A DNA stretch of 64,000 bases from Rhodococcus koreensis (GTDB lineage Bacteria; Actinomycetota; Actinomycetes; Mycobacteriales; Mycobacteriaceae). The notes under the pieces were generated by a model that was given only the letters and a program-made list of their open reading frames with translations, made no database searches and was not told the DNA's origin. Shown piece by piece: positions 8,308-17,874 of the stretch (positions are counted from its first letter, which is position 1; each line of letters opens with the position of its first letter). The stretch is from assembly GCF_900105905.1 (NCBI RefSeq), contig NZ_FNSV01000005.1, positions 7,130,001-7,194,000 on the forward strand. The letters are read 5' to 3'. A program made the translations under genes and the position numbers.

Positions 8308-8783
8308 GCGCGCGGTGGTGGGACCGCGGCGCGGACCAGCTGGTCGTGCCGCAGCGCGATCTGGGTCTGCGTCGCGATGACCGTCGACGAACGAAGGACG
8401 TTGTGCCCGTCGACGATCGAGTTGATCACCCGCTGCAGGTCGGCGTGGGTGCGGGCCACCACCCGGACCAGGACGTCGCCGGCGCCGGTGATCGTGTGCG
8501 CTTCCAGCACTTCGGGAATGGCGGTCAGATGCTCGACGACGGCGGCGTGTCCGTTGCCCTGGGCGATCTCGAGGGTGGCGAACGCGACCACGGGAAACCC
8601 CAGCGCCTCCGGGTCGAGGGTCGGTGCCGAACTGGTGATCACGCCGGTGCGTTCGAGTCGGTCGAGTCGCGCCTGAATGGTGCCGCGGGCCACCCCCAGG
8701 CGTCGCGAGGCCTCGAGCACGCCGACCTTCGGCTCGGCGTGGAGGAGGTCGAGCAGTGCGGCGTCGAGTTGATCGATGTTCAT
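8304..8783 (-). CDS. Lrp/AsnC-family regulator, probable regulator of hpd
   Basis: A 159-residue protein with an N-terminal HTH (VGVLEASRRLGVARGTIQAR) and a C-terminal effector-binding domain (ITGAGDVLVRVVARTHADLQ). The start at 8783 begins MNIDQLDAALLDLL, the normal Lrp N-terminus. The longer open frame extends across the divergent promoter and is not needed. It is divergent from hpd, which suggests that it senses an aromatic amino acid or tyrosine catabolite and controls tyrosine degradation. Confidence 0.88.
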   Translation of the reverse strand: MNIDQLDAALLDLLHAEPKVGVLEASRRLGVARGTIQARLDRLERTGVITSSAPTLDPEALGFPVVAFATLEIAQGNGHAAVVEHLTAIPEVLEAHTITGAGDVLVRVVARTHADLQRVINSIVDGHNVLRSSTVIATQTQIALRHDQLVRAAVPPPRA

Positions 8784-8831
8784 GGCGTCCCTGGTCAATA
8801 TGTAGGGTCGATCCGTATCTTCATCCAGCAT

Positions 8832-8841
8832 TCTGTACAGA
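8832..8841. promoter_or_regulatory. Candidate Lrp/AsnC operator between regulator and hpd
   Basis: The perfect 10-base palindrome TCTGTACAGA lies in the 115-base divergent intergenic space, roughly midway between the regulator start at 8783 and the hpd start at 8899. Its location fits dual control. The short length makes chance occurrence possible. Confidence 0.35.
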
Positions 8842-8898
8842 GTGAACAGCGTCAAGAAGCACCGTTGCGCAGCGGTGTGTGCTGGATCACAGTGGGGT

Positions 8899-10107
8899 AT
8901 GACTATCGCCGACATCCGCCTGACGCCGCACGAAGTGGCCGCACACCTGGAGACCGACGAGCTCCGGCAGCTGGTCGGGCTCGTCGAACACGACGACACC
9001 GCGGACCCGTTTCCCGTGGTCGCGATGGACGCCGTGGTGTTCGTGTGCGGCAATGCGACGCAGAGCATGCAGTACTTCGTCTCCACCTGGGGCATGACCC
9101 TCGTCGCTTATGCCGGGCCGGAGACCGGGCAGCGCTCGCACAAGTCGTTCGTCCTCGAATCCGGAACGGCGCGGTTCGTGCTGCACGGCGCCGTGGACCC
9201 GAAGAGCCCGCTCGCCGACCACCACCGGGCCCATGGCGACGGCGTGGTGGACCTGGCCATGGAGGTGCTCGACGTCGACCGCTGCATCGCACACGCACGC
9301 TCCCAGGGGGCCACCATCCTCGAGGAACCGCGCGACGTCACCGATCAGCACGGCACCGTGCGGCTCGCGGCGATCGCCACCTACGGCAGCACCCGGCACA
9401 CCCTCGTCGACCGCAGCCGGTACGACGGCCCCTACTTACCGGGATTCGTCTCGCGCTCGAGCGGTTGCGCGGCGCGGCCGGGGAAACCGGCTCGCCTGTT
9501 CCAGGCGCTCGACCATGCGGTCGGCAACGTCGAGATGGGCCGGATGGATCACTGGGTGCGGTTCTACAACCGGGTCATGGGATTCACGAACATGGCCGAA
9601 TTCGTCGGCGACGACATCGCCACCGAGTACTCGGCGCTCATGTCGAAGGTCGTGGCGAACGGCAACCACCGGGTGAAGTTCCCGCTCAACGAACCGGCGG
9701 TGGGGAAGAAGAAGTCGCAGATCGACGAATACCTCGAGTTCTACGGTGAGCCGGGCTGCCAGCATCTTGCCCTCGCCACCGGCGACATCCTCGCGACCGT
9801 CGACGCGCTGCGGGCTGAGGGCGTCGAGTTCCTGGCCACCCCCGACGCCTATTACGAGGATCCGCAACTCCGAGCCCGCATCGGCACGGTGCGGGTGCCG
9901 GTGGGGGAACTGCAGAAACGCGGAATCCTCGTCGACCGCGACGAGGACGGGTACCTCCTGCAGGTCTTCACCAAACCGCTCGGCGACCGGCCGACGGTGT
10001 TCTTCGAGGTGATCGAACGGCACGGATCACTGGGGTTCGGGGCAGGTAACTTCCGGGCCCTCTTCGAATCCATCGAGCGCGAACAGGCGGCCCGCGGCAA
10101 TCTGTGA
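8899..10107 (+). CDS. hpd: 4-hydroxyphenylpyruvate dioxygenase
   Basis: Converts 4-hydroxyphenylpyruvate to homogentisate in tyrosine catabolism, using Fe(II). It has two vicinal-oxygen-chelate domains. The iron ligands appear as the His in AHGDGVVDL, the His in CQHLAL and the Glu in FFEVIER, the last followed by the typical GFGAGNFRALFESIE tail. The length of 402 residues is normal. ATG 8899 is used because the upstream extension has no homology. The divergent AsnC-type regulator supports an amino-acid-induced role. Confidence 0.95.
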   Translation: MTIADIRLTPHEVAAHLETDELRQLVGLVEHDDTADPFPVVAMDAVVFVCGNATQSMQYFVSTWGMTLVAYAGPETGQRSHKSFVLESGTARFVLHGAVDPKSPLADHHRAHGDGVVDLAMEVLDVDRCIAHARSQGATILEEPRDVTDQHGTVRLAAIATYGSTRHTLVDRSRYDGPYLPGFVSRSSGCAARPGKPARLFQALDHAVGNVEMGRMDHWVRFYNRVMGFTNMAEFVGDDIATEYSALMSKVVANGNHRVKFPLNEPAVGKKKSQIDEYLEFYGEPGCQHLALATGDILATVDALRAEGVEFLATPDAYYEDPQLRARIGTVRVPVGELQKRGILVDRDEDGYLLQVFTKPLGDRPTVFFEVIERHGSLGFGAGNFRALFESIEREQAARGNL

Positions 10108-10139
10108 GCTCCGGTCGGCACGCGGTGCATCATCGACGG

Positions 10140-10174
10140 ATGGCGATGATGGCGATGATGGCGATGCGGGCGAT
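10140..10174. repeat. Three tandem 9-base repeats
   Basis: ATGGCGATG occurs three times in a row (10140-10166), followed by a degenerate copy. It lies between hpd and hemL. A 28-codon frame runs through it but looks like a by-product of the repeat. It may vary in copy number between strains. Confidence 0.7.
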
Positions 10175-10287
10175 GTTCGCCTCGCTCGTCCCGGAACGTC
10201 CCGGCGCGACGGATCGGGCAGAGTGATCCTGGCCACCCACTACACCCTGTCGTTGGCAAATTCGACAGAACTGGGACACTGGAGGCC

Positions 10288-11613
10288 GTGACTGTTTCCT
10301 CCGGTGACCCCGACGTGCACGCTTCCCGCTCCGCCCAGCTCTTCGAGAGGGCTGATCTGGTCATTCCCGGCGGTGTCAACTCCCCGGTGCGGGCGTTCCA
10401 CTCGGTCGGCGGCACCCCGCGGTTCATCAGGGAAGCGTCCGGCTACACGCTCACCGACGTCGACGGCAACGACTACGTCGACCTCATCTGCTCCTGGGGA
10501 CCGATGATCCTCGGGCACGCGCACCCCGCCGTCGTCGAGGCCGTGCAGAAGGCGGCCACCACCGGCCTCTCGTTCGGCGCGCCCACCGAGGGCGAGATCG
10601 AACTGGCCGAGGAGATCGTCCGCCGCGTCGCACCGGTGGAGAAGGTGCGGCTGGTCAACTCCGGCACCGAGGCCACCATGAGCGCCGTCCGCCTCGCCCG
10701 CGGATTCACCGGCCGGACCAAGGTCCTCAAGTTCTCCGGCTGCTACCACGGACACGTCGACGCGCTGCTCGCCGACGCCGGTTCGGGACTGGCCACGTTC
10801 GGCCTCCCCACGTCGCCCGGCGTCACGGGCGCGCAGGCCGAGGACACCATCGTCGTGCCCTACAACGATCTCGACGCCGTCGCCCAGGCCTTCGCCGCGA
10901 ACGAGGGCCAGATCGCGTGCGTCATCACCGAGGCCGCCGCGGGCAACATGGGCGCGGTGGCGCCGCAGCCCGGATTCAACGAGGGCCTGCGCAAGCTGAC
11001 CCGCGACAACGGCGCACTGCTCATCATGGACGAGGTGATGACCGGATTCCGGGTCAGCTCCGCCGGCTGGTTCGGGCTCGACGGCGTCGCCGGCGACCTC
11101 TACACGTTCGGCAAGGTGATGAGCGGTGGTCTGCCCGCCGCCGCGTTCGGTGGCCGCGCCGACGTCATGGCGCACCTCGCCCCCGCCGGACCCGTCTACC
11201 AGGCAGGCACCCTGTCCGGGAACCCGGTCGCCGTCGCCGCCGGGCTCGCCAGCCTGCGCGCCGCGGACCAGGGTGTGTACGACGCCCTCGAGCGCAACAG
11301 CGCCACCCTGCGGACGCTGCTGTCCGACGCACTGACCGCGGCGAGCGTGCCGCACCGCGTGCAGACCGCGGGCACCATGCTCAGCGTGTTCTTCAGCGAA
11401 GACCCGGTCACCAACTACGCCGAGGCCAAGGCCGCCCAGACCTGGCGCTTCCCGGCCTTCTTCCACGGACTGCTCTCCCGCGGGGTGTACCCGCCGCCGA
11501 GCGCGTTCGAGGCGTGGTTCGTCTCCGCCGCCATGGACGACAGAGCGTTCTCGATCATCGCCGACGCCCTGCCGCACGCCGCGAAGGCCGCCGCCGCGGC
11601 CGTCCAGCCCTGA
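10288..11613 (+). CDS. hemL: Glutamate-1-semialdehyde 2,1-aminomutase
   Basis: Class III PLP aminotransferase-fold enzyme that converts glutamate-1-semialdehyde to 5-aminolevulinate, feeding the C5 haem pathway completed by hemB and hemD in this window. The 441-residue length is typical. The N-terminal VIPGGVNSPVRAF and the PLP-lysine motif TFGKVMSGGLPAA are clear. GTG 10288 follows GGAGG very closely. It heads the cluster running through the cytochrome c maturation genes, the same order as Rv0524-Rv0529. Confidence 0.96.
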   Translation: MTVSSGDPDVHASRSAQLFERADLVIPGGVNSPVRAFHSVGGTPRFIREASGYTLTDVDGNDYVDLICSWGPMILGHAHPAVVEAVQKAATTGLSFGAPTEGEIELAEEIVRRVAPVEKVRLVNSGTEATMSAVRLARGFTGRTKVLKFSGCYHGHVDALLADAGSGLATFGLPTSPGVTGAQAEDTIVVPYNDLDAVAQAFAANEGQIACVITEAAAGNMGAVAPQPGFNEGLRKLTRDNGALLIMDEVMTGFRVSSAGWFGLDGVAGDLYTFGKVMSGGLPAAAFGGRADVMAHLAPAGPVYQAGTLSGNPVAVAAGLASLRAADQGVYDALERNSATLRTLLSDALTAASVPHRVQTAGTMLSVFFSEDPVTNYAEAKAAQTWRFPAFFHGLLSRGVYPPPSAFEAWFVSAAMDDRAFSIIADALPHAAKAAAAAVQP

Positions 11614-11692
11614 CGAGTCTTCCCCTCCGGGGGCCGGCGGCCCCGCCGCCGACACCCACCTGACCTCCCGCCCCGACCCGAGGAACCGCAAC

Positions 11693-12352
11693 GTGACCGA
11701 AGCCGATCATCCCGACCACACACAGACCCGCACCATCGTGCACGTGCTCCGGCACGGCGAGGTGCACAACCCGCGAGGGATCCTCTACGGCAGGCTCCCC
11801 GGGTTCCGGCTGTCGGTGACGGGTGAGGCGCAGGCCCGCGCGGTGGCGTCGGTGCTGGCCAAGCACGACATCACGCACGTGGTGTCCTCACCGCTGCAGC
11901 GGGCGCAGGAGACGGCCGCCCCGATCGCCGACGCACACGGCGTCGACATCGCGACGGACGAGAACCTCATCGAGGCCGGCAACGAATTCGAGGGACTCAA
12001 GGTCTCCGTCGGCGACGGCGCGCTGTCCCGTCCCCGGCACTGGTGGAAACTGCGCGACCCGTTCACACCGTCCTGGGGCGAGCCGTACCTGCAGATCGCG
12101 CACCGCATGCTGGCCGCCGTCAACACCGCCCGCGTGTCGGCGGTCGGACACGAGGCCGTCGTCGTCAGCCACCAACTCCCCGTCTGGACCCTCCGCCGGT
12201 TCCTGCAGGGGGAGCGGCTGTGGCACGATCCGCGCCACCGGCAGTGCGGTCTCGCGTCGCTGACGTCGCTCGTCTACGAGGGCGACACCCTCATCGACAT
12301 CGTGTACTCGGAGCCCGCGGGCGCGTCGGATCCGAGGGTGACCGGGGCATGA
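11693..12352 (+). CDS. Histidine phosphatase (phosphoglycerate mutase-like) family protein
   Basis: A 219-residue protein with the phosphohistidine motif LRHGEV near residue 20, a conserved Arg in SPLQRAQETA, and a second catalytic His in VVVSHQLPVW. These make it a probable phosphatase or mutase of unknown substrate. It occupies the Rv0525 position between hemL and the thioredoxin-like gene. Its stop overlaps the next ATG, so it is part of the maturation operon. GTG 11693 follows GAGGAA. Confidence 0.88.
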   Translation: MTEADHPDHTQTRTIVHVLRHGEVHNPRGILYGRLPGFRLSVTGEAQARAVASVLAKHDITHVVSSPLQRAQETAAPIADAHGVDIATDENLIEAGNEFEGLKVSVGDGALSRPRHWWKLRDPFTPSWGEPYLQIAHRMLAAVNTARVSAVGHEAVVVSHQLPVWTLRRFLQGERLWHDPRHRQCGLASLTSLVYEGDTLIDIVYSEPAGASDPRVTGA

Positions 12353-12948
12353 ACCGAGGGCGCTTCGCCGGGCTTCTCGCGGTGATCTGTACGGCCGCGG
12401 TGTCGCTGTCGGCGTGTGCGTCCGGCGACGACGCCGTGGCCCAGGGCGGCACGTTCGACTTCGTGTCGCCGGGCGGTCAGACGGAGATCTTCTACGACCC
12501 GCCTGCCGACCGCGGCACCATCGGCACGGTGTCCGGACCCGATCTGATGACCGACGGTAGGACCACCTCGATCGACGATTTCGAAGGTCAGGTCGTGGTC
12601 CTCAACGTGTGGGGGCAGTGGTGCGGCCCGTGCCGGGGTGAGGCGAACGACCTCGAGCAGGTGTACGAGGAGACCAAGGACCAGGGCGTGTCGTTCCTCG
12701 GGATCAACGTGCGGGACAACCAGCAGGACAAGGCGCAGGACTTCGTGATCGACAACAAGGTGTCGTACCCGTCGATCTACGACCCCGCCATGCGGACGAT
12801 GATCGCGCTGGGTCAGAACTACCCCACGAGCGTCATCCCCACCACGATCGTGCTCGACCGGGAACACCGCGTGGCCGCGGTGTTCCTGAAGGAACTGCTC
12901 GTCGAGGACCTGATGCCGGTGGTCGAACGGGTGGCACAGGAATCGTGA
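12349..12948 (+). CDS. TlpA/ResA-like thioredoxin lipoprotein for cytochrome c maturation
   Basis: Exported thiol-disulfide reductase that would keep apocytochrome c CXXCH cysteines reduced. The N-terminus is a lipoprotein signal with lipobox LSAC (Cys23). The thioredoxin active site is Cys92-Gly-Pro-Cys95, and the cis-Pro loop reads SVIPTTIV. The start codon overlaps the preceding stop (ATGA). The neighbours ccdA, resB and ccsB supply reducing power and haem ligation, so this is the ResA-like member of System II. It corresponds to Rv0526. Confidence 0.92.
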   Translation: MNRGRFAGLLAVICTAAVSLSACASGDDAVAQGGTFDFVSPGGQTEIFYDPPADRGTIGTVSGPDLMTDGRTTSIDDFEGQVVVLNVWGQWCGPCRGEANDLEQVYEETKDQGVSFLGINVRDNQQDKAQDFVIDNKVSYPSIYDPAMRTMIALGQNYPTSVIPTTIVLDREHRVAAVFLKELLVEDLMPVVERVAQES

Positions 12949-13775
12949 ACACCAGCACTGCCCTTCTCGCCGGCGGCGTCGGCGACGCCTTCCAGTCCAC
13001 CGCGGCCACCGGACCGCTGCTGCTCGCGCTCGGCGCGTGCGTCCTCGCCGGTCTGGTGTCGTTCGCGTCGCCGTGCGTCGTGCCGCTCGTCCCCGGTTAC
13101 CTGTCCTACCTCGCGGGTGTCGTCGGTGCGGACGCCCCGGCCGTCACCGCTGAGGAAGCAGCCACCCGGACGAAGACCGTGTCGGACGGACGGTTGCGGG
13201 TCGCGGGCGCCGCAGCCCTGTTCGTCGCCGGTTTCACTGTGGTGTTCGTGCTGGCCACCGCGTCGGTGTTCGGCGCCATCTCGGCCCTCGCGATCAACCG
13301 CGACGTCCTGATGCGGGTCGGCGGAGTGGTCACCATCGCCATGGGCCTGGTGTTCATCGGTCTGATCCCGGCCCTGCAGCGCGACACCCGGCTCGAGCCG
13401 CGGCGCATCTCCAGCCTGGCCGGGGCCCCGCTGCTCGGTGCCGTCTTCGCGCTGGGCTGGACGCCGTGCCTCGGACCGACCCTGGCGGGCGTCATCTCCC
13501 TCGCCGCGGGCACCGACGGTGCCACCGCGGCCCGCGGAGTGGCCCTGATCGTCGCGTACTGCCTCGGCCTCGGGTTGCCGTTCGTGATCCTCGCGCTCGG
13601 CTCGTCCCGCGCGCTGCGCGGCGTCGGCTGGCTGCGCCGCAACGCGCGCACGATTCAAATCTTCGGCGGAATCATGCTGGTGGCCGTGGGTATCGCCCTC
13701 GTCACCGGCGCGTGGGACCAGTTCGTCGGCTGGGTTCGCGACGCCTTTATCTCGGAAGTGACCCTGCCGATATGA
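12945..13775 (+). CDS. ccdA: Cytochrome c biogenesis thiol-reductant transporter CcdA
   Basis: Polytopic membrane protein that passes electrons from cytoplasmic thioredoxin across the membrane to the TlpA-like lipoprotein. The two redox cysteines occur as FASPCVVPLVPGYLSYL in the first helix and LGWTPCLGPTLAG in the fourth, the DsbD/CcdA pattern. Six hydrophobic segments are evident in 276 residues. GTG 12945 overlaps the upstream stop as GTGA, and the 3' end overlaps resB. Confidence 0.95.
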   Translation: MNTSTALLAGGVGDAFQSTAATGPLLLALGACVLAGLVSFASPCVVPLVPGYLSYLAGVVGADAPAVTAEEAATRTKTVSDGRLRVAGAAALFVAGFTVVFVLATASVFGAISALAINRDVLMRVGGVVTIAMGLVFIGLIPALQRDTRLEPRRISSLAGAPLLGAVFALGWTPCLGPTLAGVISLAAGTDGATAARGVALIVAYCLGLGLPFVILALGSSRALRGVGWLRRNARTIQIFGGIMLVAVGIALVTGAWDQFVGWVRDAFISEVTLPI

Positions 13776-15436
13776 GCGACATCCAGACTCCCGAGGCCCC
13801 GGAAGCCGCACCGGTGCCCCGTCAATCGTTGCCGGGCCGCGCGTTCGCGCTGGTCCGCAACACGTGGCGCGGCCTCACGTCCATGCGCACGGCGCTGGTG
13901 CTGCTGTTCCTGCTCGCCCTCGCCGCGATCCCGGGCGCGCTGCTGCCGCAGCGCAGCCTCAACGCCGGCAAGGTCGACGAGTACATCGCGAACCGGCCGA
14001 CCCTCGGTCCGTGGATGGACAAGCTCGAACTGTTCGACGTGTTCGGCAGTTTCTGGTTCACCGCGATCTACGTCCTGCTCTTCGTCTCCCTCGTCGGCTG
14101 CATCCTGCCGCGCTGCGTCGACCACGCCAAGGCGCTGCGCACCCGTCCGGTGCCCGCCCCGCGGAACCTCGCGCGACTGCCGCACCACCACGAGGACCGG
14201 GTCGACGAGACACCGGAGGAACTCGCCGCGCGCATCCGTACCCACCTGAAGGGGTGGCGGGTCGAGACCCGCGCGGGCGGGGAACGGGCCGCCCACGACG
14301 GCGAGATCACCATCTCCGCGGAGAAGGGCTACTTCCGCGAACTCGGCAACCTCGTCTTCCACCTGTCGCTCGTCGCGCTGCTCGTCGCGATCGCCGTCGG
14401 CAAGCTGTTCGGCTACGAGGGCAACGTGATCGTCGTCGCCAACAACGGTCCGGGGTTCTGCACCACCTCGCCCGCGGTGTTCGACTCGTTCAAGGCGGGT
14501 AACACCCAGGACGGCACCGGCATGACGCCGCTGTGCATCAAGGTGAAGGACTTCGCCGCCGACTACCTCGACAGCGGTCAGGCCGAGATGTTCACGTCCA
14601 ACATCGCCTACCAGGCCGGCGACGACCTCGAGACGAACACCTGGCGGGACGGGCAGTTGCAGGTCAACCACCCGCTGCGCGTCGAGGGTGACCGCGTCTA
14701 CCTTCAGGGACACGGGTATGCGCCGACGTTCACCGTCACGTTCCCGAACGGGGAAACCCGCACCGAGACGCTGCAGTGGCGTCCCGACGACGCGACGACA
14801 TTCCTGAGCAGCGGCGCGATGCGGTTCGACCCGCCCGGCGGCATGTACACCGACACCGACGAGCGCCGGAAGAACCAGATCGCGATCGAGGGGCTGTTCG
14901 CCCCGACCGCGCTGCTGCACGGCAACCTGCTGGCGTCGAGTTTCCCGGCGATGAACGACCCGGCCGTCGCCATCGACATCTACAAGGGCGACACCGGCCT
15001 CGACACCGGCAACCCGCAGTCGCTGTTCTCGCTCAACACGGAACTGATCAACCAGGGCCGGCTCGTGAAGCAGGACCGGGTGAATCTGAAGCCAGGGGAG
15101 AGCTCGACCCTGTCCGACGGCACCCAGGTACGGTTCGACGGCGCCGTGGACTTCGTGAACCTGCAGGTGTCGCACGACCCGGCGCAGCAGTGGGTGCTGG
15201 TGTCGGCCCTGACGATGATGGCGGGACTGCTCGTCTCACTGCTGGTCAAGCGCCGCCGGATCTGGGCCCGCATCTACCCCGCGGACGCCGCCGAGCCGGG
15301 GCCACGACGTACTGTAGTAGAGCTTGGTGGACTCGCCCGGACCGATCAGGCCGGCTGGGGCGACGAGTTCGGCCGGCTCTGCACCCGTCTGCTCACGGAC
15401 GACACGAAGCCTGACGCGCAGGAGAGCCAACGATGA
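13772..15436 (+). CDS. resB: ResB/Ccs1 cytochrome c biogenesis protein
   Basis: A 554-residue membrane protein of the System II haem lyase complex. There are N-terminal helices around residues 35-55 and 90-115, a third near 190-215, a large extracytoplasmic domain, and a last helix near residue 480. It works with CcsB to export haem and attach it to apocytochrome c. ATG 13772 overlaps the ccdA stop. The length and topology agree with the family (Rv0528 position). Confidence 0.93.
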   Translation: MSDIQTPEAPEAAPVPRQSLPGRAFALVRNTWRGLTSMRTALVLLFLLALAAIPGALLPQRSLNAGKVDEYIANRPTLGPWMDKLELFDVFGSFWFTAIYVLLFVSLVGCILPRCVDHAKALRTRPVPAPRNLARLPHHHEDRVDETPEELAARIRTHLKGWRVETRAGGERAAHDGEITISAEKGYFRELGNLVFHLSLVALLVAIAVGKLFGYEGNVIVVANNGPGFCTTSPAVFDSFKAGNTQDGTGMTPLCIKVKDFAADYLDSGQAEMFTSNIAYQAGDDLETNTWRDGQLQVNHPLRVEGDRVYLQGHGYAPTFTVTFPNGETRTETLQWRPDDATTFLSSGAMRFDPPGGMYTDTDERRKNQIAIEGLFAPTALLHGNLLASSFPAMNDPAVAIDIYKGDTGLDTGNPQSLFSLNTELINQGRLVKQDRVNLKPGESSTLSDGTQVRFDGAVDFVNLQVSHDPAQQWVLVSALTMMAGLLVSLLVKRRRIWARIYPADAAEPGPRRTVVELGGLARTDQAGWGDEFGRLCTRLLTDDTKPDAQESQR

Positions 15437-16410
15437 CGACCAACGAGACACTGGCGCAATACAGCGACTGGGCCTTCCGATCAGCCTTCACCGTGCTGGT
15501 GCTGGCGCTCGTGCTGCTCATCGTGCAGTACGCGTCCACCCGTGCGCAGGCCGTGCAGGACCGGGAACTCGTGTCGGCCGGATCCGGCGCTCGCCCGTCC
15601 GAAGCGCCCGACGTCCCCGGTCGGGTGGTCGAGCAGCCGAAGAAGCCCCTGTCCGAGCGTTTCGGCGGCATGGGCGCCGCCGTGCTCGTCGTCGGCACGG
15701 TACTGATCTTCGCGTCGATCGTGCTGCGCGGATTCGCGACCGAGCGGTTCCCGCTCGGCAACATGTACGAGTTCGTGACCATGGCCTGCGCCGCCGCGCT
15801 CGTCGTCGGTCTCGCACTGCTGTCGAAGCCGGCGTACCGGTCGATGTGGGTGTTCCTGCTCGTTCCCGTCCTGATCCTGATGTTCCTCGCCGCCACCGTG
15901 CTGTACGCGGACGCGGCACCCGTGGTGCCCGCGCTGCGGTCGTACTGGCTGCCGATCCACGTCACCATCGTGAGCGTCGGTTCCGGTGTGTTCCTCGTGT
16001 CGGGCATCGCGAGCCTGTTGTTCCTGCTGCGCATGCGGTACCCGCACGGCGAGGAGGGGACGAGCCTGTTCGCGCGGATCGCGGAGCGGTTGCCGGACGC
16101 GCAGACACTGGACCGCCTGGCATACAAGACCACCATCATCGGGTTCCCGCTGTTCGGTGCCGGAGTCATCCTCGGCGCGATCTGGGCCGAGGCGGCGTGG
16201 GGCCGATTCTGGGGCTGGGACCCCAAGGAGACGGTGTCGTTCATCGCCTGGGTGATCTACGCCGCCTACCTGCACGCCCGCGCGACGTCCGGATGGCGCG
16301 ACACCAAGGCCGCATGGATCAACGTGGCGGGCTTCGTCGCAATGCTGTTCAACCTGTTCATCATCAACATGGTGGTGTCGGGATTGCACTCGTACGCGGG
16401 CCTGAACTGA
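15433..16410 (+). CDS. ccsB: Cytochrome c assembly protein CcsB (CcsA family haem handling protein)
   Basis: A 325-residue polytopic membrane protein with about eight helices. The tryptophan-rich haem-binding motif WGRFWGWDPKETVSFIAW is complete. Conserved histidines that could ligate haem occur in LPIHVT and near the C-terminus (SGLHSYAG). It forms the System II haem lyase with ResB. ATG 15433 overlaps the resB stop, completing a run of translationally coupled genes from 11693 on. Confidence 0.95.
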   Translation: MTTNETLAQYSDWAFRSAFTVLVLALVLLIVQYASTRAQAVQDRELVSAGSGARPSEAPDVPGRVVEQPKKPLSERFGGMGAAVLVVGTVLIFASIVLRGFATERFPLGNMYEFVTMACAAALVVGLALLSKPAYRSMWVFLLVPVLILMFLAATVLYADAAPVVPALRSYWLPIHVTIVSVGSGVFLVSGIASLLFLLRMRYPHGEEGTSLFARIAERLPDAQTLDRLAYKTTIIGFPLFGAGVILGAIWAEAAWGRFWGWDPKETVSFIAWVIYAAYLHARATSGWRDTKAAWINVAGFVAMLFNLFIINMVVSGLHSYAGLN

Positions 16411-16504
16411 CGGTCGCCACCGACTGATATCCTTCCGCCGCGACGTCTCCGACCGGTGAGATCCGGTGGGGACGATGGAGACTTCACGAGGGGGACGTTC
16501 AGCC

Positions 16505-17827
16505 ATGTCCGAAAACAACTCCGGCATGTGGGAGCCGGTACGGCCTGCATCGAATCCGCCCGCGGACGACACCGGATCGACCGTCGCCTGGAACGCCGCG
16601 CGGCAGGCCCCGTACGTTCAGCCGCAGGGTCCCAATCCGTTCGCACAGCCCGCCGCCCAGGCCCCCGCGGCCGCACCCGTGCGGCCGCAGACCCAGGCCC
16701 CCGCCCCGCAGCAGGCGCCGGCTGCCCCCGCCGTACCGCAGGCTCAGGCACCCCAGCCGGCGGCGTTCACGCCCCCGCAGCAGCCGCCGGTCCAGCACAC
16801 ACCCCCGCCGCAGCCGGGTGCGTTCGCGCCCCAGCAGCCCGCGAATCGTCCGCACAACACGAACGCCGATCAGCAGTACGCGGTGTCCGCCCGTGACCTG
16901 TCGACGTCGCTGCTCCTCAAGCAGGTCAAGCCCGCCCCCACCACCGGGTGGCGCAAGGCGCTGTACCAACTGTCCGGCCGCTACATCAACGTCGGGAACA
17001 GCGCGAAGGAACAGCGGCGGATCGAGCTGACCAAGCAGGTCAACCAGCCGCTGCAGGGGTGCTACAAGATCGCGCTGCTCAGCCTCAAGGGCGGAGTCGG
17101 CAAGACCACGACCACCGCGACCCTCGGCTCTACGTTCGCATCACTGCGCGGCGACCGCGTCATCGCCGTCGACGCCAACCCCGACCGCGGCACGCTGAGT
17201 CAGAAGATTCCGCTCGAGACCCCCGCGACGGTGCGGAACCTGCTGCGCGACGAGAAGAGCATCGAAAAGTACAGCGACGTCCGCAGTTACACGTCGCAGA
17301 GCCGGCACCGGCTCGAGGTGCTCGCATCCGACAGCGACCCGGCCGTCTCGGAGGCGTTCAGCGCCGACGACTACTCGCGGACCGTCACGATGCTCGAGAA
17401 GTTCTACAGCATCGTCCTCACCGACTGCGGCACCGGACTGATGCACTCCGCGATGCAGACCATCCTCGAAGAGGCCGACGCACTCGTGGTGGTCAGTTCG
17501 GGATCCGTCGACGGCGCCCGAAGCGCCTCCGCCACACTCGACTGGCTTGACGCCCACGGATACCGCGAACTCGTGGCCCGGTCGGTGGCCGTCGTCAATG
17601 CGGTGCGCCCCAGGTCGGGCAAGGTGGATCTGCCGAAGGTCGTCGAGCACTTCGAGCAGCGATGCCGCCTCGTGCGGCTGATTCCGTTCGACCCGCACCT
17701 CGAAGAGGGCGCCGAGATCGAACTCGAGCGGCTGCGTCCGAAGACGCGCAACGCACTCCTCGAACTGGCCGCCGCGGTGGCCTCCGACTTCCCGGCGTCG
17801 AGTTTCGCGCTACAGGACCGTCGCTGA
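16505..17827 (+). CDS. MinD/ParA-like ATPase with long Pro/Gln-rich N-terminus (Rv0530-like)
   Basis: A 440-residue protein. Residues 1-120 are low-complexity Pro/Gln/Ala, and the rest is a deviant Walker ATPase beginning IALLSLKGGVGKTTTTATLG with the partner motif VIAVDANPDRGTLS. Proteins of this design occur beside ESX secretion genes (EspI-like) and as stand-alone copies such as Rv0530 beside ccsA, which is the context here. It may organise a membrane-associated complex, but the client is unknown. ATG 16505 follows GAGGGGGA at a good distance. Confidence 0.85.
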   Translation: MSENNSGMWEPVRPASNPPADDTGSTVAWNAARQAPYVQPQGPNPFAQPAAQAPAAAPVRPQTQAPAPQQAPAAPAVPQAQAPQPAAFTPPQQPPVQHTPPPQPGAFAPQQPANRPHNTNADQQYAVSARDLSTSLLLKQVKPAPTTGWRKALYQLSGRYINVGNSAKEQRRIELTKQVNQPLQGCYKIALLSLKGGVGKTTTTATLGSTFASLRGDRVIAVDANPDRGTLSQKIPLETPATVRNLLRDEKSIEKYSDVRSYTSQSRHRLEVLASDSDPAVSEAFSADDYSRTVTMLEKFYSIVLTDCGTGLMHSAMQTILEEADALVVVSSGSVDGARSASATLDWLDAHGYRELVARSVAVVNAVRPRSGKVDLPKVVEHFEQRCRLVRLIPFDPHLEEGAEIELERLRPKTRNALLELAAAVASDFPASSFALQDRR

Positions 17828-17841
17828 GGCAGTGACGCCGA

Positions 17842-17864
17842 TGGTGCCGGCCCAACCGGCACCA
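17842..17864. terminator. Hairpin between convergent genes
   Basis: A perfect 9-base stem TGGTGCCGG / CCGGCACCA with a 5-base loop, 14 bases after the ATPase stop and followed by a short T-containing stretch. It sits between two convergent genes and could serve both. Confidence 0.55.
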
Positions 17865-17874
17865 CGGCTGTTTC

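Noticed and set aside
10140..10226. 28-codon frame MAMMAMMAM... upstream of hemL
   Set aside because: It is a direct consequence of the 9-base tandem repeat and has no ribosome binding site.
10240..11691. 483-residue open frame opposite hemL
   Set aside because: Codon use in this GC-rich genome leaves long antisense frames open; the sequence is low-complexity Gly/Arg/Asp/Val and lacks any domain, while hemL is certain.
13655..15175. 506-residue frame opposite resB
   Set aside because: Antisense shadow of resB with biased composition and no start signal.
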